Origin: Rhodopseudomonas boonkerdii
GTDB lineage: Bacteria > Pseudomonadota > Alphaproteobacteria > Rhizobiales > Xanthobacteraceae
Direction: 5' to 3'
DNA length: 64,000 bases
Assembly (NCBI RefSeq): GCF_021184025.1
Contig: NZ_CP036537.1
Coordinates: 3,534,001-3,598,000 of the forward strand
Part shown: piece after piece, positions 9,513 to 18,357 of the stretch
Layout of the letters: each line of letters starts with the position of its first letter
Position numbering within the stretch: position 1 is the first letter of the stretch
The notes under the pieces: model-generated
The model's input: the letters and a program-made list of their open reading frames with translations, nothing else
What the model was told of the DNA's origin: nothing
The model's database searches: none
Position numbers and translations under genes: made by a program

Positions 9513-9629
9513 ATGAAATTCAGAAAGCCTAATGATGAAGGCAATGAGCCTGCGCCGCCGATCCTCATTGCTGTGGCGGCCGTGCCGCCACTGGCTGTCG
9601 CGGTTTGGTTTCTAGGCGTTTTTGCCTGA
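9513..9629 (+). CDS. Small single-pass membrane protein (38 aa)
   Basis: A 38-codon ORF starting ATG AAA TTC, with a polar, proline-containing N-terminus (NDEGNEPAPP) followed by one hydrophobic helix (ILIAVAAVPPLAVAVWFLGVF) reaching the C-terminus. It starts 11 bp after the preceding gene. A moderate AGGTGG ribosome site precedes it. Similar small membrane peptides are common but often unannotated. Support is the helix and the arrangement only. Confidence 0.4.
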   Translation: MKFRKPNDEGNEPAPPILIAVAAVPPLAVAVWFLGVFA

Positions 9630-9789
9630 GACCAAAACGCGCAATGACCGAGCTTCCAAATTGCACCTTTGCAGACAATCCGGCCCCCTGCGAATAGCTG
9701 CCGCGGCTTCCGAGCATTCAGGTTGCTTATTTATTTACCGGCCGTTTGCATCCTCGATTTAATAGGTTCTCCGCGTTGAGGATGGATGG

Positions 9790-10101
9790 ATGATCCCTGA
9801 TAAGCGAAATGCGGGCCGAGTGACGTTCGAGCGCGGTTTTTCGGTCTGGCTGATGGCCATCGACGGAACATGGCGGCGCAATTGCCTCATGATGGACGTC
9901 TCGGAAACCGGCGCTCGCCTTGTCGTCGAAAGCTCCATCGAGGGGATCAATCTCAAGGAATTCTTCCTGCTGCTCTCCTCAACTGGCCTTGCTTTCCGCC
10001 GCTGCGAGCTTGCCTGGGTCAATGGCGAGGAGATTGGCGCCACTTTCCTGCGTCAGGCGGCGAAGAAGAAGCCGGACCGAAAAGCCGAAGCTGAAGTCTA
10101 G
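9790..10101 (+). CDS. PilZ domain protein
   Basis: A 103-residue protein made almost entirely of a PilZ-like beta-barrel. The typical order is visible: a basic N-terminus (DKRNAGRVTF), CLMMDVSETGARLVVE near residues 32-47 (the D-x-S-x-x-G-A motif), and RCELAWVNGEEIGATFL near 70-86. PilZ domains bind cyclic di-GMP through an RxxxR plus D/NxSxxG pair. The first motif here is poorly matched, so ligand binding is uncertain. The C-terminus is a short Lys/Glu tail. Confidence 0.8.
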   Translation: MIPDKRNAGRVTFERGFSVWLMAIDGTWRRNCLMMDVSETGARLVVESSIEGINLKEFFLLLSSTGLAFRRCELAWVNGEEIGATFLRQAAKKKPDRKAEAEV

Positions 10102-10254
10102 ACCGGCAAATATGCGGCCCGGCGCGATCACCATCGCGTGCAGCCGTCCGCTATGAAAATCATGTGACCATCCGGCAGGGAACCGCCGCACGTCTCAAAT
10201 CTTGTCTCCCGCATATCAGGTGCGTTTAACCGCCACGATTTTCGGGAGCTCACC

Positions 10255-10470
10255 ATGAAAGATTTTTCCAACGCTGCCTTTCCGCCAGAGACCATTTCGG
10301 TCATGAAGAAGGCGTTAGATGGGGCGGTCGCAACTTTGCCGCACCCCGTCAGTTCGACCCATGTGCAGTCGATCGCGGAGAGTATTCTGCGCACGACCCG
10401 CGACGGCGAGCGCGATCCCAAGAAACTGCAGACGATGGCGCTTCTCGAATTGCAGCTCAGCGAACGCTGA
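10255..10470 (+). CDS. Conserved-type small hypothetical protein (71 aa)
   Basis: A 71-residue soluble protein, predicted mostly helical and without a signal peptide or cysteines. A GGGAG ribosome site precedes the ATG at good spacing. The style (amphipathic helices, ending in LELQLSER) matches small hypothetical proteins of Bradyrhizobium-type genomes, but I cannot assign a function. The 153 bp before it contain no gene. Confidence 0.6.
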   Translation: MKDFSNAAFPPETISVMKKALDGAVATLPHPVSSTHVQSIAESILRTTRDGERDPKKLQTMALLELQLSER

Positions 10471-10553
10471 AATCGGCGTCATAGCTATGAAACGAAACCT
10501 GAGCCTTCCGCCGCGGCTGGCTTGCATCGCACAGATGATTGCAGCCTGCCGGA

Positions 10554-10760
10554 TCAGTCGGCCGTACGCAGCCGCCGCATGGTGAATTCGATGTCACCGT
10601 TCGGCAATTCCCGCCAGTGTTCAACTTCGCTCATATAGGCTTGTTTTGGAAACCGGTCGAGGAAGGCTCGCGCGGTCCTGCGGGCATCGTCGCGCTTCTG
10701 GGTGAAAGTCTCACGCAGATAACCATCGTCCCGCAATCGCCGGCGCCGGCGTTCGGCCAT
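10554..10760 (-). CDS. Small basic hypothetical protein
   Basis: A 68-residue basic, Arg-rich protein (MAERRRRRLRDDGY at the start) with an RFPKQAYMSEVEHWR stretch and a C-terminal FTMRRL. The open frame continues 29 codons upstream to an ATG at 10847, but that extension overlaps the terminator of the small unit to its right, and GGAGGG lies directly before the inner ATG. No known domain is recognised. Confidence 0.5.
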   Translation of the reverse strand: MAERRRRRLRDDGYLRETFTQKRDDARRTARAFLDRFPKQAYMSEVEHWRELPNGDIEFTMRRLRTAD

Positions 10761-10855
10761 TCCCTCCGCCAGATCGCGTGGCGTTTTCGGCACGGCGCCC
10801 CTCCACGGGCAACGACAACCTTCAGATTGGCACGGAACCGGCACCAATCAAGCGC

Positions 10856-10893
10856 AAAAAGAAAGGGCGTCACGACAAGCGCAGCGCCCTTTC
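10856..10893 (-). terminator. Rho-independent terminator of the small unit at 10.95 kb
   Basis: A 9-bp stem (10885-10893 pairing with 10861-10869, loop of 15) is followed on the minus strand by five T residues (10860-10856). On the plus strand no T run follows, so it is directional for the minus-strand unit starting near 11020. Confidence 0.75.
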
Positions 10894-10946
10894 CCTGGTC
10901 TCGCTGATCCGAGCGCCGAGGCGCCCGACCCGGTCACAAAGTGAAC

Positions 10947-10991
10947 TTAGCGGGCGGCCTCAGCGAGGTGACAGCGCTTGGAATGAGACAC
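10947..10991 (-). CDS. 14-codon ORF with perfect Shine-Dalgarno, in its own transcription unit
   Basis: A GTG-started ORF encodes MSHSKRCHLAEAAR. It is preceded by AAAGGAGGTGG (complement of 10996-11006), an essentially full match to the 16S anti-Shine-Dalgarno, with 7 bases between GGAGG and GTG. A sigma70-like promoter lies about 28 bp upstream and an intrinsic terminator about 55 bp downstream, giving a predicted transcript of about 165 nt. The peptide could be a leader or a functional micropeptide, or the RNA itself could be the active product. The peptide matches nothing I can name. Confidence 0.55.
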   Translation of the reverse strand: MSHSKRCHLAEAAR

Positions 10992-11025
10992 TGGACCACC
11001 TCCTTTCGTTGTTGACGACGCAACT

Positions 11026-11053
11026 AATATAGACCGCTTCCTCCGATTGTGAA
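11026..11053 (-). promoter_or_regulatory. Sigma70-like promoter for the 14-codon unit
   Basis: On the minus strand, TTCACA (11053-11048) and TATATT (11031-11026) are separated by 16 bp. Each matches the consensus at five of six positions. Transcription would begin near 11019, just ahead of the perfect ribosome site. Confidence 0.6.
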
Positions 11054-11148
11054 CCCCTCGTCGGGGTTCCAATGCGTTTGACGCCAGAGCACTGGGTTGC
11101 CATAGTACAATCACGCAACCAAGGACGGGTTGGCGACACTGGGAAGCG

Positions 11149-11508
11149 ATGAAAAACGGGCTGTACTCTATCCATGTCGTATTGCTGGATGGACGCTCCG
11201 GTAAGGGCAGCGGTGTCGTCACCTTTCGCGACGGCGAATTGCTCGGCGGCGACGCCTATCTGTTCTATGTGGGCAGCTACACCGTCAATCACGAGGCCGG
11301 CACCTTCAAGGGCGAAGTCTCGGTGATGCAACACACGCCAAGCCCCGATATGAGCCCGCTGTTCGGGAATCAGAGCCAGCCGGTCGGCATCGGCCTCACC
11401 GGCACTTTCACAGATAGTTCAGCGACCATGAACGGCACCGCACTGGTCGGCAAGAACAGCCAGATTTTTCACGCGACACTACGGAAGCTGGCAGAATCCG
11501 AAAAGTAA
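11149..11508 (+). CDS. GrlR family regulatory-like protein
   Basis: A 119-residue soluble protein beginning MKNGLYSIHVVLLDGRSGKG, with repeated short beta strands (VVTFRDGELLGGDAYLFYVG, then PVGIGLTGTFTD). This pattern matches the GrlR family, a small beta-barrel known from enteropathogenic E. coli as a repressor that binds the activator GrlA. Bradyrhizobial genomes carry many stand-alone GrlR-like genes without a GrlA or type III secretion locus nearby, as here, so its target is unknown. The ATG follows GGGAAG. It diverges from the 14-codon unit. Confidence 0.75.
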   Translation: MKNGLYSIHVVLLDGRSGKGSGVVTFRDGELLGGDAYLFYVGSYTVNHEAGTFKGEVSVMQHTPSPDMSPLFGNQSQPVGIGLTGTFTDSSATMNGTALVGKNSQIFHATLRKLAESEK

Positions 11509-11566
11509 CGCCTGTTTTCGAAAAGCGATCATCGCTTTCTGGATTGGATCATGCCCAGCGATATAG

Positions 11567-14248
11567 TCATTCCGCAGCCATCTCCGGTGGAGCAGTCCGC
11601 GGCAGGATGATCTGGATGCGCGTGCCCTGCCCCGGCTCGGAATGCAAATGCAGGCGCCCGCCAAGTCGATTGGTCACGATGCTGTAGACGATGTGCAGGC
11701 CAAGCCCGGTGCCGCCCTGATCGCGCCGCGTGGTGAAGAATGGATCGAAAGCGCGACGCCGCACATCCGGCGTCATGCCAACACCATTGTCCGAGAACAG
11801 GATTTCGACGTAACCGACGCCGGATTCCCGCACCTTGATCTCGACGGCACCGCCCGTTCCGTCAGGGAAGGCGTGAGCCACCGAATTCAGCAACAGGTTG
11901 GTCAACACCTGCCCATATGGACCGGGATAGCTGTTCATCGTCAGGTTCGGTCTGCAGTCGACCGCAAGCGTCAGCTTCTGCTTGCGCAGCCCCGGCTTCA
12001 AGCTCATCACCACCTGCTCGGTGAGATCGGCGAGATCGAACACGCGCTGGTCTGAATAGTTGCGATCCGCGGCCACCTGCTTGAATGACTGAATAAGTTC
12101 GGCTGCGCGATTGAGATTGGCGACCAGCTGTGACGCAGCATCACGATTGGCATCGACGAATTCGATGAGCGACGAGCGCCTCAGGTCGCCGCGCGCCATT
12201 TCCTCGGCGAACTTCGCCACACGCCGCTCCAAGGAGGATGCAACCGTCAGGCCAATCCCGACGGGATTATTGACCTCATGCGCCACGCCGGCCACGAGGC
12301 GTCCGAGCGCCGCCAGCTTCTCGGCCTCTATCAGAGAGTTCTGCGTTTCCCGCAGATTGCGCAACGCACCTTCGGCTGCATCCCGCGCCTTGCGCATCTC
12401 GTGCTCGCTGCGCTTGCGCTCGCCGATATCCAGCGCGACCGTGACAATGTTCTCGACCTCGCCGTCTGCACGCAGCAAGGGCATCTTGTTGACCAACCAT
12501 TGTCGCATCACGCCGGATGCGTCGCGATACTCCTCTTCGTAAAAGCCGAGACCTTCCTTGGTGGCGAGCACACGCTTGTCGGGGCTATCGGTTTTCGAGG
12601 CGCCGTAGCGCGTCATCAATTCGCCGGTCGTCTGGCCGATCGCCTCGCCGGGCTCGATGCCGAAAATACCGGCCATATAGCGATTCATCAGGACATAGCG
12701 CAGATCGGTATCCTTGACATTGATCACCGCAGGCACCGTATCGATCACCTGCTGCAGGAGGCGCCGCCCTTCGCGCACGGCCGCTTCGGCGCGCTTCTGA
12801 TTGGTGATGTCACGGACTGCACCCTCATAGCGCACGACTACGCCATTCTCATCGCGGACCGCGGTGGCGCTGTCCGACAACCACAGCACCGTCTGTTCGC
12901 GCTGATAAACCTGATACTCGAACTCGCGCACCATGCCGTCGCGCTCCATGCGGTGCTGATATTCGAGGCGGGCATTGGGGTCGACATAGATGTTCTTGGA
13001 GATGTCGAGCGTCGCTTGAATCAAATGCTCGGGCGTGTCGAATCCCATCATCCGTGCCAGCGCCGGATTCGCATTGAGCAGCGCGCCGGCGGGCGTCGTC
13101 ACGTAGATTCCATCGATCGAGCCCTCGAACAGCTTGCGATAACTTTCCTCCGCGAGACGCTGTTCGGCAAGCGCGCGCACTGCCGCCTCGCGGGCGGCAT
13201 CAGCCTCCACCAGTGTCTTGCGGAACACTTCCGCCGCGCGTGCGATATCACCTATTTCGTTGTTCAATGTCGTGGCCGGGATCGCGGTCTGCGGCTGCCC
13301 GCCGGCCAGCGCATGAATGGCGCGCGCAATGGCCTTCAGCGGACGAACAATCCGCCGCACCACGAACAGCGCCGCCATCAAGCCGATCAAGACACCGGCG
13401 GAGCCAAGCGTGATGCTCTGCCAGCGCGCCCCGGTGAGTGTCGCGGCGAATACGTCGGAGAGCTGACGCCCGCGGCGCGTCGTCAGTTCGCGAAGCAAGC
13501 CGGTGACGCGGCCGATCTGCTGCCCTTCGGCGCCAAGCACTTCGCGGTCGAGATCGGCGACCTGCCGCTCAGTCGTCGAAACTGCAATGATCGCATCCGC
13601 ATAGGTATCGGCTGCTAGTCGAAGGGCCGGCGGGTCGATCGGTATGGCCCGCATATCCCGCGCCGCCTGCTCCGCACGCATGGCGTCGTGCGCCAGCAGC
13701 GCCGCGGTGACCTCGTTCTGCGCCTGAAACATACGCTTGGCGATCGCCATGCTGGCCATTTCGGAGACGGCGCTCTCGACGTTCTGCTGCAGACGCGGCA
13801 GCGTGGCGAGCAACGCGCTCCGGTGCGCGATCAAAGCCGCGATCCGAGCGATACCTTCCCGGAACGCTGTCAATCGCGCATCGACACCGTCGATCATCTC
13901 GCGCTGCTCGAGCGCCAGCTCGATGCGATTTTCCTTCAGCAGATCGCCAAGCGCTGCTGCGGCCTCTGATACCTTCTCGGGCTGCGCGTCGGGATCGGCG
14001 ACATAGTCGCGTGCTGCGAGCCGCAAGCTGCCCAGGCGGCGATCGATGTTCTCGGCAAGATCGCCTACGGCTTGCAAGCGCTGCAGCTCGACAAACGTCA
14101 TGTCGATGTGCCGAACGGCCACCACATTGGCGATACCCATCACCAGGATCACCGCCAATACACAGAGAAATCCGCTGAATGTCAGTTGACCGATCGAGAG
14201 CGAAGACGATCGGGCCTTTTCGAGAAATGCCGTGATGGCGGAAGGCAT
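11567..14248 (-). CDS. Membrane sensor histidine kinase with HAMP and two PAS domains
   Basis: An 893-residue kinase. In order: TM1 (about 22-45), a long helical periplasmic or 4-helix sensor region (45-285), TM2 (about 285-310), HAMP (310-360), PAS1 (about 395-510), PAS2 (about 520-635), HisKA with the phospho-acceptor histidine in AGVAHEVNNP (near 660), and HATPase_c with the N box NLLLNSVAHAF, DNGVGM and GGTGLGL. The open frame runs 32 codons further up, but those residues are not membrane-like; the ATG at 14248 precedes the first helix. No response regulator lies next to it, so its partner is elsewhere. The ligand is unknown. Confidence 0.9.
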   Translation of the reverse strand: MPSAITAFLEKARSSSLSIGQLTFSGFLCVLAVILVMGIANVVAVRHIDMTFVELQRLQAVGDLAENIDRRLGSLRLAARDYVADPDAQPEKVSEAAAALGDLLKENRIELALEQREMIDGVDARLTAFREGIARIAALIAHRSALLATLPRLQQNVESAVSEMASMAIAKRMFQAQNEVTAALLAHDAMRAEQAARDMRAIPIDPPALRLAADTYADAIIAVSTTERQVADLDREVLGAEGQQIGRVTGLLRELTTRRGRQLSDVFAATLTGARWQSITLGSAGVLIGLMAALFVVRRIVRPLKAIARAIHALAGGQPQTAIPATTLNNEIGDIARAAEVFRKTLVEADAAREAAVRALAEQRLAEESYRKLFEGSIDGIYVTTPAGALLNANPALARMMGFDTPEHLIQATLDISKNIYVDPNARLEYQHRMERDGMVREFEYQVYQREQTVLWLSDSATAVRDENGVVVRYEGAVRDITNQKRAEAAVREGRRLLQQVIDTVPAVINVKDTDLRYVLMNRYMAGIFGIEPGEAIGQTTGELMTRYGASKTDSPDKRVLATKEGLGFYEEEYRDASGVMRQWLVNKMPLLRADGEVENIVTVALDIGERKRSEHEMRKARDAAEGALRNLRETQNSLIEAEKLAALGRLVAGVAHEVNNPVGIGLTVASSLERRVAKFAEEMARGDLRRSSLIEFVDANRDAASQLVANLNRAAELIQSFKQVAADRNYSDQRVFDLADLTEQVVMSLKPGLRKQKLTLAVDCRPNLTMNSYPGPYGQVLTNLLLNSVAHAFPDGTGGAVEIKVRESGVGYVEILFSDNGVGMTPDVRRRAFDPFFTTRRDQGGTGLGLHIVYSIVTNRLGGRLHLHSEPGQGTRIQIILPRTAPPEMAAE

Positions 14249-14363
14249 GATGCGGGGACCGGTCTGCTGACAGCACCAATATATCCCGACTTCACCTATG
14301 GGGAAACTTGTCGGGCGGCCCGCATACCGCGAACCGCCCGACATGGTTTCTATCGTCGCGTCA

Positions 14364-16469
14364 TCACTTCGGCCGGATTGCGTCCGCCGTGCCCTGGATA
14401 AACGCCTGGATCTTGGTGACGTCCGCTTCCGTCAGCTTGCCGGTAAAATCCGGCATGCCCTTGTCCTTGAACGGGCCGTTGAAGACGATGTCCTTCAGGT
14501 TGCCGATGGTCTCGGTCGCCGAGTAGCCGAGATTAGGCACATTGCCGCCCTTGTCCACGCCAGGCACGCCATGACAGGCTGCGCAGGCGCTGACATAGAT
14601 GGCCGTGCCGTCAGGTACGTCCTTGGGATCGTATGCAACGCCCTTGAGCAGGTTGCCGATCTGATACTTGGTAAACTCCGGCAACGGCGCCTTGCCACCG
14701 ATGGCGAAGGTATAGACCGTGCCCGGCCCTTCCCTGTCCGTCGCGCGCTGGGTGATGCCGAACACACCACCCCAGCCGACGGCGATGGAGACGTACTGCT
14801 TGCCATCCACCTCATAGGTCGATGGCGCCGCGACCGCGCCGGTGCCGACCGGTGTCTCCCACAGTTTCTCGCCGGTCTTGGCATTGTAGGCCACGAAACG
14901 GCCATCGGCCGTGCCCTGGAAGACGAGATTGCCCGCCGTGGTGAGCGTGCCGCCGTTCCACGGCGCGACGTATTCGGCACGCCAGGCCTCCTTCTGCTGC
15001 ACCGGATCCCAGGCGATGAGGCGCCCGAACGGAAGGTTCTTCGGCGGCTCCGCGTTGAGTGTGAAGCCGATATTCCATCCGGTCGTCGCCGCATATTTGA
15101 ACGGTCCCGGTTCGTTTTGCGCGAACTTCTTCTCGCCGGTGAGATTGAGCGGCACGCCTTGTGCCGGCAGGTAGACAAGGCCGGTTTGCGGATTGAACGA
15201 CATCGGATGCCAGTTGTGGGCACCGAACGGTCCAGGGATGCTGTCGAACGACTTGTCCGGCGAACGCGCTTCCGGCACCTCGATCGGCCTGCCGCTGGCG
15301 TCGTAGCCCGTCGCCCAGTTCACATCGACGAAATTCTTCGCCGAGATGAACCTGCCGTTGGTGCGATCGATGACGAAGAAGAACCCGTTTTTCGGGGCAT
15401 GCAGCACCACCTTGCGCGGCTGACCGTCGATGGTGATGTCGGCAAGGATCATCGGCTGGGTCGATGTGTAGTCCCAGTTATCGCCGGGCGTCTCCTGGTA
15501 GTGCCAGAGATATTTGCCGGTGTCGGCATTCAGTGCGACGATCGAGCCAAGATAGAGATTATCGCCTCCCGCAGGGCTGCGAATGTTCCGATTCCATGGC
15601 GAGCCGTTGCCGGTGCCGATATAGACCATGTTCAGATCGGGATCGAAGGTGATGCTGTCCCAGGCCGAACCGCCGCCGCCATTGATCCAGTATTTGCCCG
15701 CGGGGTCCCACGTCTTCGCCGCCGCGGCCATCGACTCGTCCTCGAACGGCTTCGAGGGATCGCCGGGCACCGTGAACCAGCGCCACTTCTGATCGCCGTT
15801 ATCGGCGTCATAGGCCGTCACATAGCCGCGGACGCCATATTCCGCGCCGCCATTGCCGATCACCACCTTACCGTTGAAAACGCGCGGTGCGCCGGTGATG
15901 GTGTAAGACATCTTGTGGTCGATGACCGTGTCCTTCTCCCAGACCTTCTGTCCGCTCGCGGCATCGATGGCGATCAACCGGCCGTCATAGGCGCCGACGA
16001 ACACCTTGCCCTTGTAGAGCGCGACGCCGCGGTTCACCACATCGCAGCAGCCGCGATAACTTTTTTCGCGATCGACCTGCGGATCGAATGTCCACAGCCG
16101 CTTGCCCGTCCGCGTATCGACGGCATGGACGACGCTCCATGGCGCCGAGACATACATGATGCCATCCACCACCAGCGGGGTTGCCTCGACACCGCGAGTG
16201 GATTCGAGGCTGTAGGTCCACATCAAACCAATGTCCTTGACGTTGGACGCATTGATCTGATCGAGCTTGCTGAAGCGGGTCTCGGCGTAATCGAGGCCAT
16301 AGGTCGGCCAGTCCTTCGACGTCGCCGCATTCGCCTTGATCGAAGCGCTGTCGATGGCGCCGACGGCCGCTTTGATATGCTCGGGCGTGCCTTTGGTTTG
16401 GGCGATGGCTGCACTGCCTAACAGCGCAGCCCCCAAAGCCAGAGCCAGCGATACGCCATGCCGCCGCAT
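14364..16469 (-). CDS. PQQ-dependent alcohol dehydrogenase with C-terminal cytochrome c domain
   Basis: A 701-residue periplasmic quinohemoprotein that oxidises alcohols with PQQ and passes electrons to its own heme c. Visible features are a signal peptide ending in SAAIAQ, the vicinal Cys-Cys pair in SYRGCCDVVNRG, the eight-bladed propeller tryptophan motifs (for example TGKRLWTFD, TGEKLWETP), catalytic Asp in NWDYTS, and the CAACH heme site near residue 620. The residue two after the catalytic Asp is Thr, not the Asp that marks lanthanide enzymes, so a calcium form is predicted. ATG 16562, 31 codons upstream and in frame, has a stronger GGGAG site; 16469 is chosen for the signal peptide. 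Longer upstream frame is spurious. Confidence 0.9.
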   Translation of the reverse strand: MRRHGVSLALALGAALLGSAAIAQTKGTPEHIKAAVGAIDSASIKANAATSKDWPTYGLDYAETRFSKLDQINASNVKDIGLMWTYSLESTRGVEATPLVVDGIMYVSAPWSVVHAVDTRTGKRLWTFDPQVDREKSYRGCCDVVNRGVALYKGKVFVGAYDGRLIAIDAASGQKVWEKDTVIDHKMSYTITGAPRVFNGKVVIGNGGAEYGVRGYVTAYDADNGDQKWRWFTVPGDPSKPFEDESMAAAAKTWDPAGKYWINGGGGSAWDSITFDPDLNMVYIGTGNGSPWNRNIRSPAGGDNLYLGSIVALNADTGKYLWHYQETPGDNWDYTSTQPMILADITIDGQPRKVVLHAPKNGFFFVIDRTNGRFISAKNFVDVNWATGYDASGRPIEVPEARSPDKSFDSIPGPFGAHNWHPMSFNPQTGLVYLPAQGVPLNLTGEKKFAQNEPGPFKYAATTGWNIGFTLNAEPPKNLPFGRLIAWDPVQQKEAWRAEYVAPWNGGTLTTAGNLVFQGTADGRFVAYNAKTGEKLWETPVGTGAVAAPSTYEVDGKQYVSIAVGWGGVFGITQRATDREGPGTVYTFAIGGKAPLPEFTKYQIGNLLKGVAYDPKDVPDGTAIYVSACAACHGVPGVDKGGNVPNLGYSATETIGNLKDIVFNGPFKDKGMPDFTGKLTEADVTKIQAFIQGTADAIRPK

Positions 16470-16775
16470 GGACGGATGTGTTCGAAGTGGCAGCTGAGTT
16501 GAAATGAGGGTGTCGCTATCGTTCGGACGCGTTGAATTATCCCGGCGCGCAGGTTCTCTCATGCGTTTCACTCCCAATGGCCTCTCACGGGCCTTGCGTG
16601 ATGTTACGCGCTGAGCGTGTATCGTCAACAGACGAGAACGCCTCTCATCGCAGCAATCACGGTTGTGCATCGCACAGCGTAGCATCACATCGCTTGCCCA
16701 TGATTTCGCCGTGTTTATGATTATCGGCGACACCACAGAGATGCGTGCAGCATCCGCACTGCGAGAGGGAATGCT
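16470..16775. other. Divergent intergenic region between PQQ dehydrogenase and acyl-CoA synthetase
   Basis: About 300 bp holding the alternative start of the dehydrogenase (16562) and presumably both promoters. I see no gene, repeat or convincing operator. Confidence 0.5.
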
Positions 16776-18335
16776 ATGAATATTACCCAGGGCCTGCGCC
16801 GCGTGCTGGCGACCGATCCGGGCGTCATCGCCACCATCGACGGCGAACGTCGCCGCACATGGCGTGAGGTCGGCGACCGCGTGGCACGGCTTGCGGGCGG
16901 CCTGCACAAGCTCGGCCTCCAGCACAATGACCGCATCGCTGTGCTGATGCAGAATTCCGACCGTTATTTCGAACTCTATCTCGGCATCGCCTGGGTCGGC
17001 GCGGTGATCGTGCCGACCAATACACGCTGGAGCCAGGCGGAAATTCTCGATTCCCTGCTCGATTGCCGCGCTTCGGCGATCATCGTCGACAGCGCCTTCG
17101 CAACGATGGGACAGGAGCTGGCCAGAGACGCCAAACTGACCCTGATCTATGCCGATGACGATGCTGGCCCGGTCGACGCCCACAACTACGACAAGCTCGT
17201 CGAAGCCAGCGCACCCGTACCCGATGCGATGCGCGGCCGCGAGGAACTGGCAGGTATTTTCTACACCGGCGGCACGATCGGACGCTCCAAGGGTGTCATG
17301 CTCAGCCATGGCAATATCATGAGCAATTCGCTGCATATGATGAGTGAAGGCCTGATCCCGATTGGATCGACCTACCTCAATGCCGCGCCGATGTTTCATG
17401 TGGCCAATGGCGGTGCCATGTTCACATCGCTCGCCAATGGCGGCACCAATGTGATTGTGCGCACCTTCAATCCCGAACTGGTGATGCAGGCCATCGCCCG
17501 TGAAAAAGTGACCGCGACACTGATCGTCCCAACCATGATCCAGATGCTGGTCGATCACCCGTCCTTCGCAAATTACGACCTGTCCTCGCTGAAGCAACTG
17601 ATGTATGGCGCCTCCCCGATCAACGAGGCTCTGCTCAAGCGCGCGATGAAGGGCCTGCCCAATGCGGAATTTCACCAGCTTTACGGCATGACCGAACTCT
17701 CGCCGCTGGCGACGCATCTGCCGTGGGAGCAGCATTACAGCTCGGCCGCGGCATCGAAAAACCGCCTCCGCGCCTGTGGCCGCGCCGCGATCGGCTGCGA
17801 GGTCCGGATTGTCGATAACGACCGCCAACCCGTTCCGCATGGCACTGTCGGCGAAGTCGCCGTACGCGGCCAGAACGTGATGATGGGTTATTGGGAGCGA
17901 CCGGAAGAGACCGCCAAGGCCGTCATCGACGGCTGGATGCATACCGGCGACGGCGGTTACATGGACGAGGAAGGTTTTGTCTATCTCGTCGACCGGATGA
18001 AGGACATGATCATCTCCGGCGGCGAGAATGTCTATTCCATCGAAGTCGAGAACACGATCACCCAGCATCCGGCCGTGGCGCAATGCGCTGTGATCGGCAT
18101 TCCCGATCCGCATTGGGGCGAGACCGTGCACGCCTTCGTCATTCCGAAGCCGGATACGCAGGTGAATGCCGCGGAGATCGTCGCTTTCTGCCGCGAGCGG
18201 ATTGCCGGCTATAAATGTCCGCGGACGGTCGATGTGCGCAGCGAGCCGTTTCCGCTGTCAGGTGCCGGCAAGGTGCTGAAGCGCGAGCTGCGGCGGCCGT
18301 ATTGGGAAAATGCAGTGCAGGCGAAGGCTGGTTGA
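16776..18335 (+). CDS. Acyl-CoA synthetase (AMP-forming, fatty-acid-CoA ligase type)
   Basis: A 519-residue ANL-superfamily ligase that activates a carboxylic acid through an acyl-adenylate to its CoA thioester. The P-loop YTGGTIGRSKGVMLSH is at residues 163-178 (the canonical form is YTSGTTGxPKG, so Ser and the second Thr are replaced). The A5 motif QLYGMTELSP, A7 HTGDGGYMDEEG, A8 VDRMKDMIISGGENVYS, and the catalytic lysine region GAGKVLKRELR are present. A GAGAGGGA site precedes the ATG. It faces away from the thiolase/MaoC/SDR operon but is a natural feeder for it. The substrate chain length is not readable. Confidence 0.92.
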   Translation: MNITQGLRRVLATDPGVIATIDGERRRTWREVGDRVARLAGGLHKLGLQHNDRIAVLMQNSDRYFELYLGIAWVGAVIVPTNTRWSQAEILDSLLDCRASAIIVDSAFATMGQELARDAKLTLIYADDDAGPVDAHNYDKLVEASAPVPDAMRGREELAGIFYTGGTIGRSKGVMLSHGNIMSNSLHMMSEGLIPIGSTYLNAAPMFHVANGGAMFTSLANGGTNVIVRTFNPELVMQAIAREKVTATLIVPTMIQMLVDHPSFANYDLSSLKQLMYGASPINEALLKRAMKGLPNAEFHQLYGMTELSPLATHLPWEQHYSSAAASKNRLRACGRAAIGCEVRIVDNDRQPVPHGTVGEVAVRGQNVMMGYWERPEETAKAVIDGWMHTGDGGYMDEEGFVYLVDRMKDMIISGGENVYSIEVENTITQHPAVAQCAVIGIPDPHWGETVHAFVIPKPDTQVNAAEIVAFCRERIAGYKCPRTVDVRSEPFPLSGAGKVLKRELRRPYWENAVQAKAG

Positions 18336-18357
18336 CTAACCAGCCGCCACCAACGCC

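Noticed and set aside
10992..11010. Plus strand resembles the 3' end of 16S rRNA (GGACCACCTCCTTTCG)
   Set aside because: It is the complement of the perfect Shine-Dalgarno of the minus-strand ORF; no other rRNA sequence is present.
14298..16421. A 707-codon open frame on the plus strand
   Set aside because: It is exactly antisense to the PQQ dehydrogenase, which has full domain support. Long antisense frames are a by-product of high GC.
16470..18131. Upstream continuation of the PQQ dehydrogenase frame (1255 codons in total)
   Set aside because: It runs antisense through the acyl-CoA synthetase and precedes a clear signal peptide.
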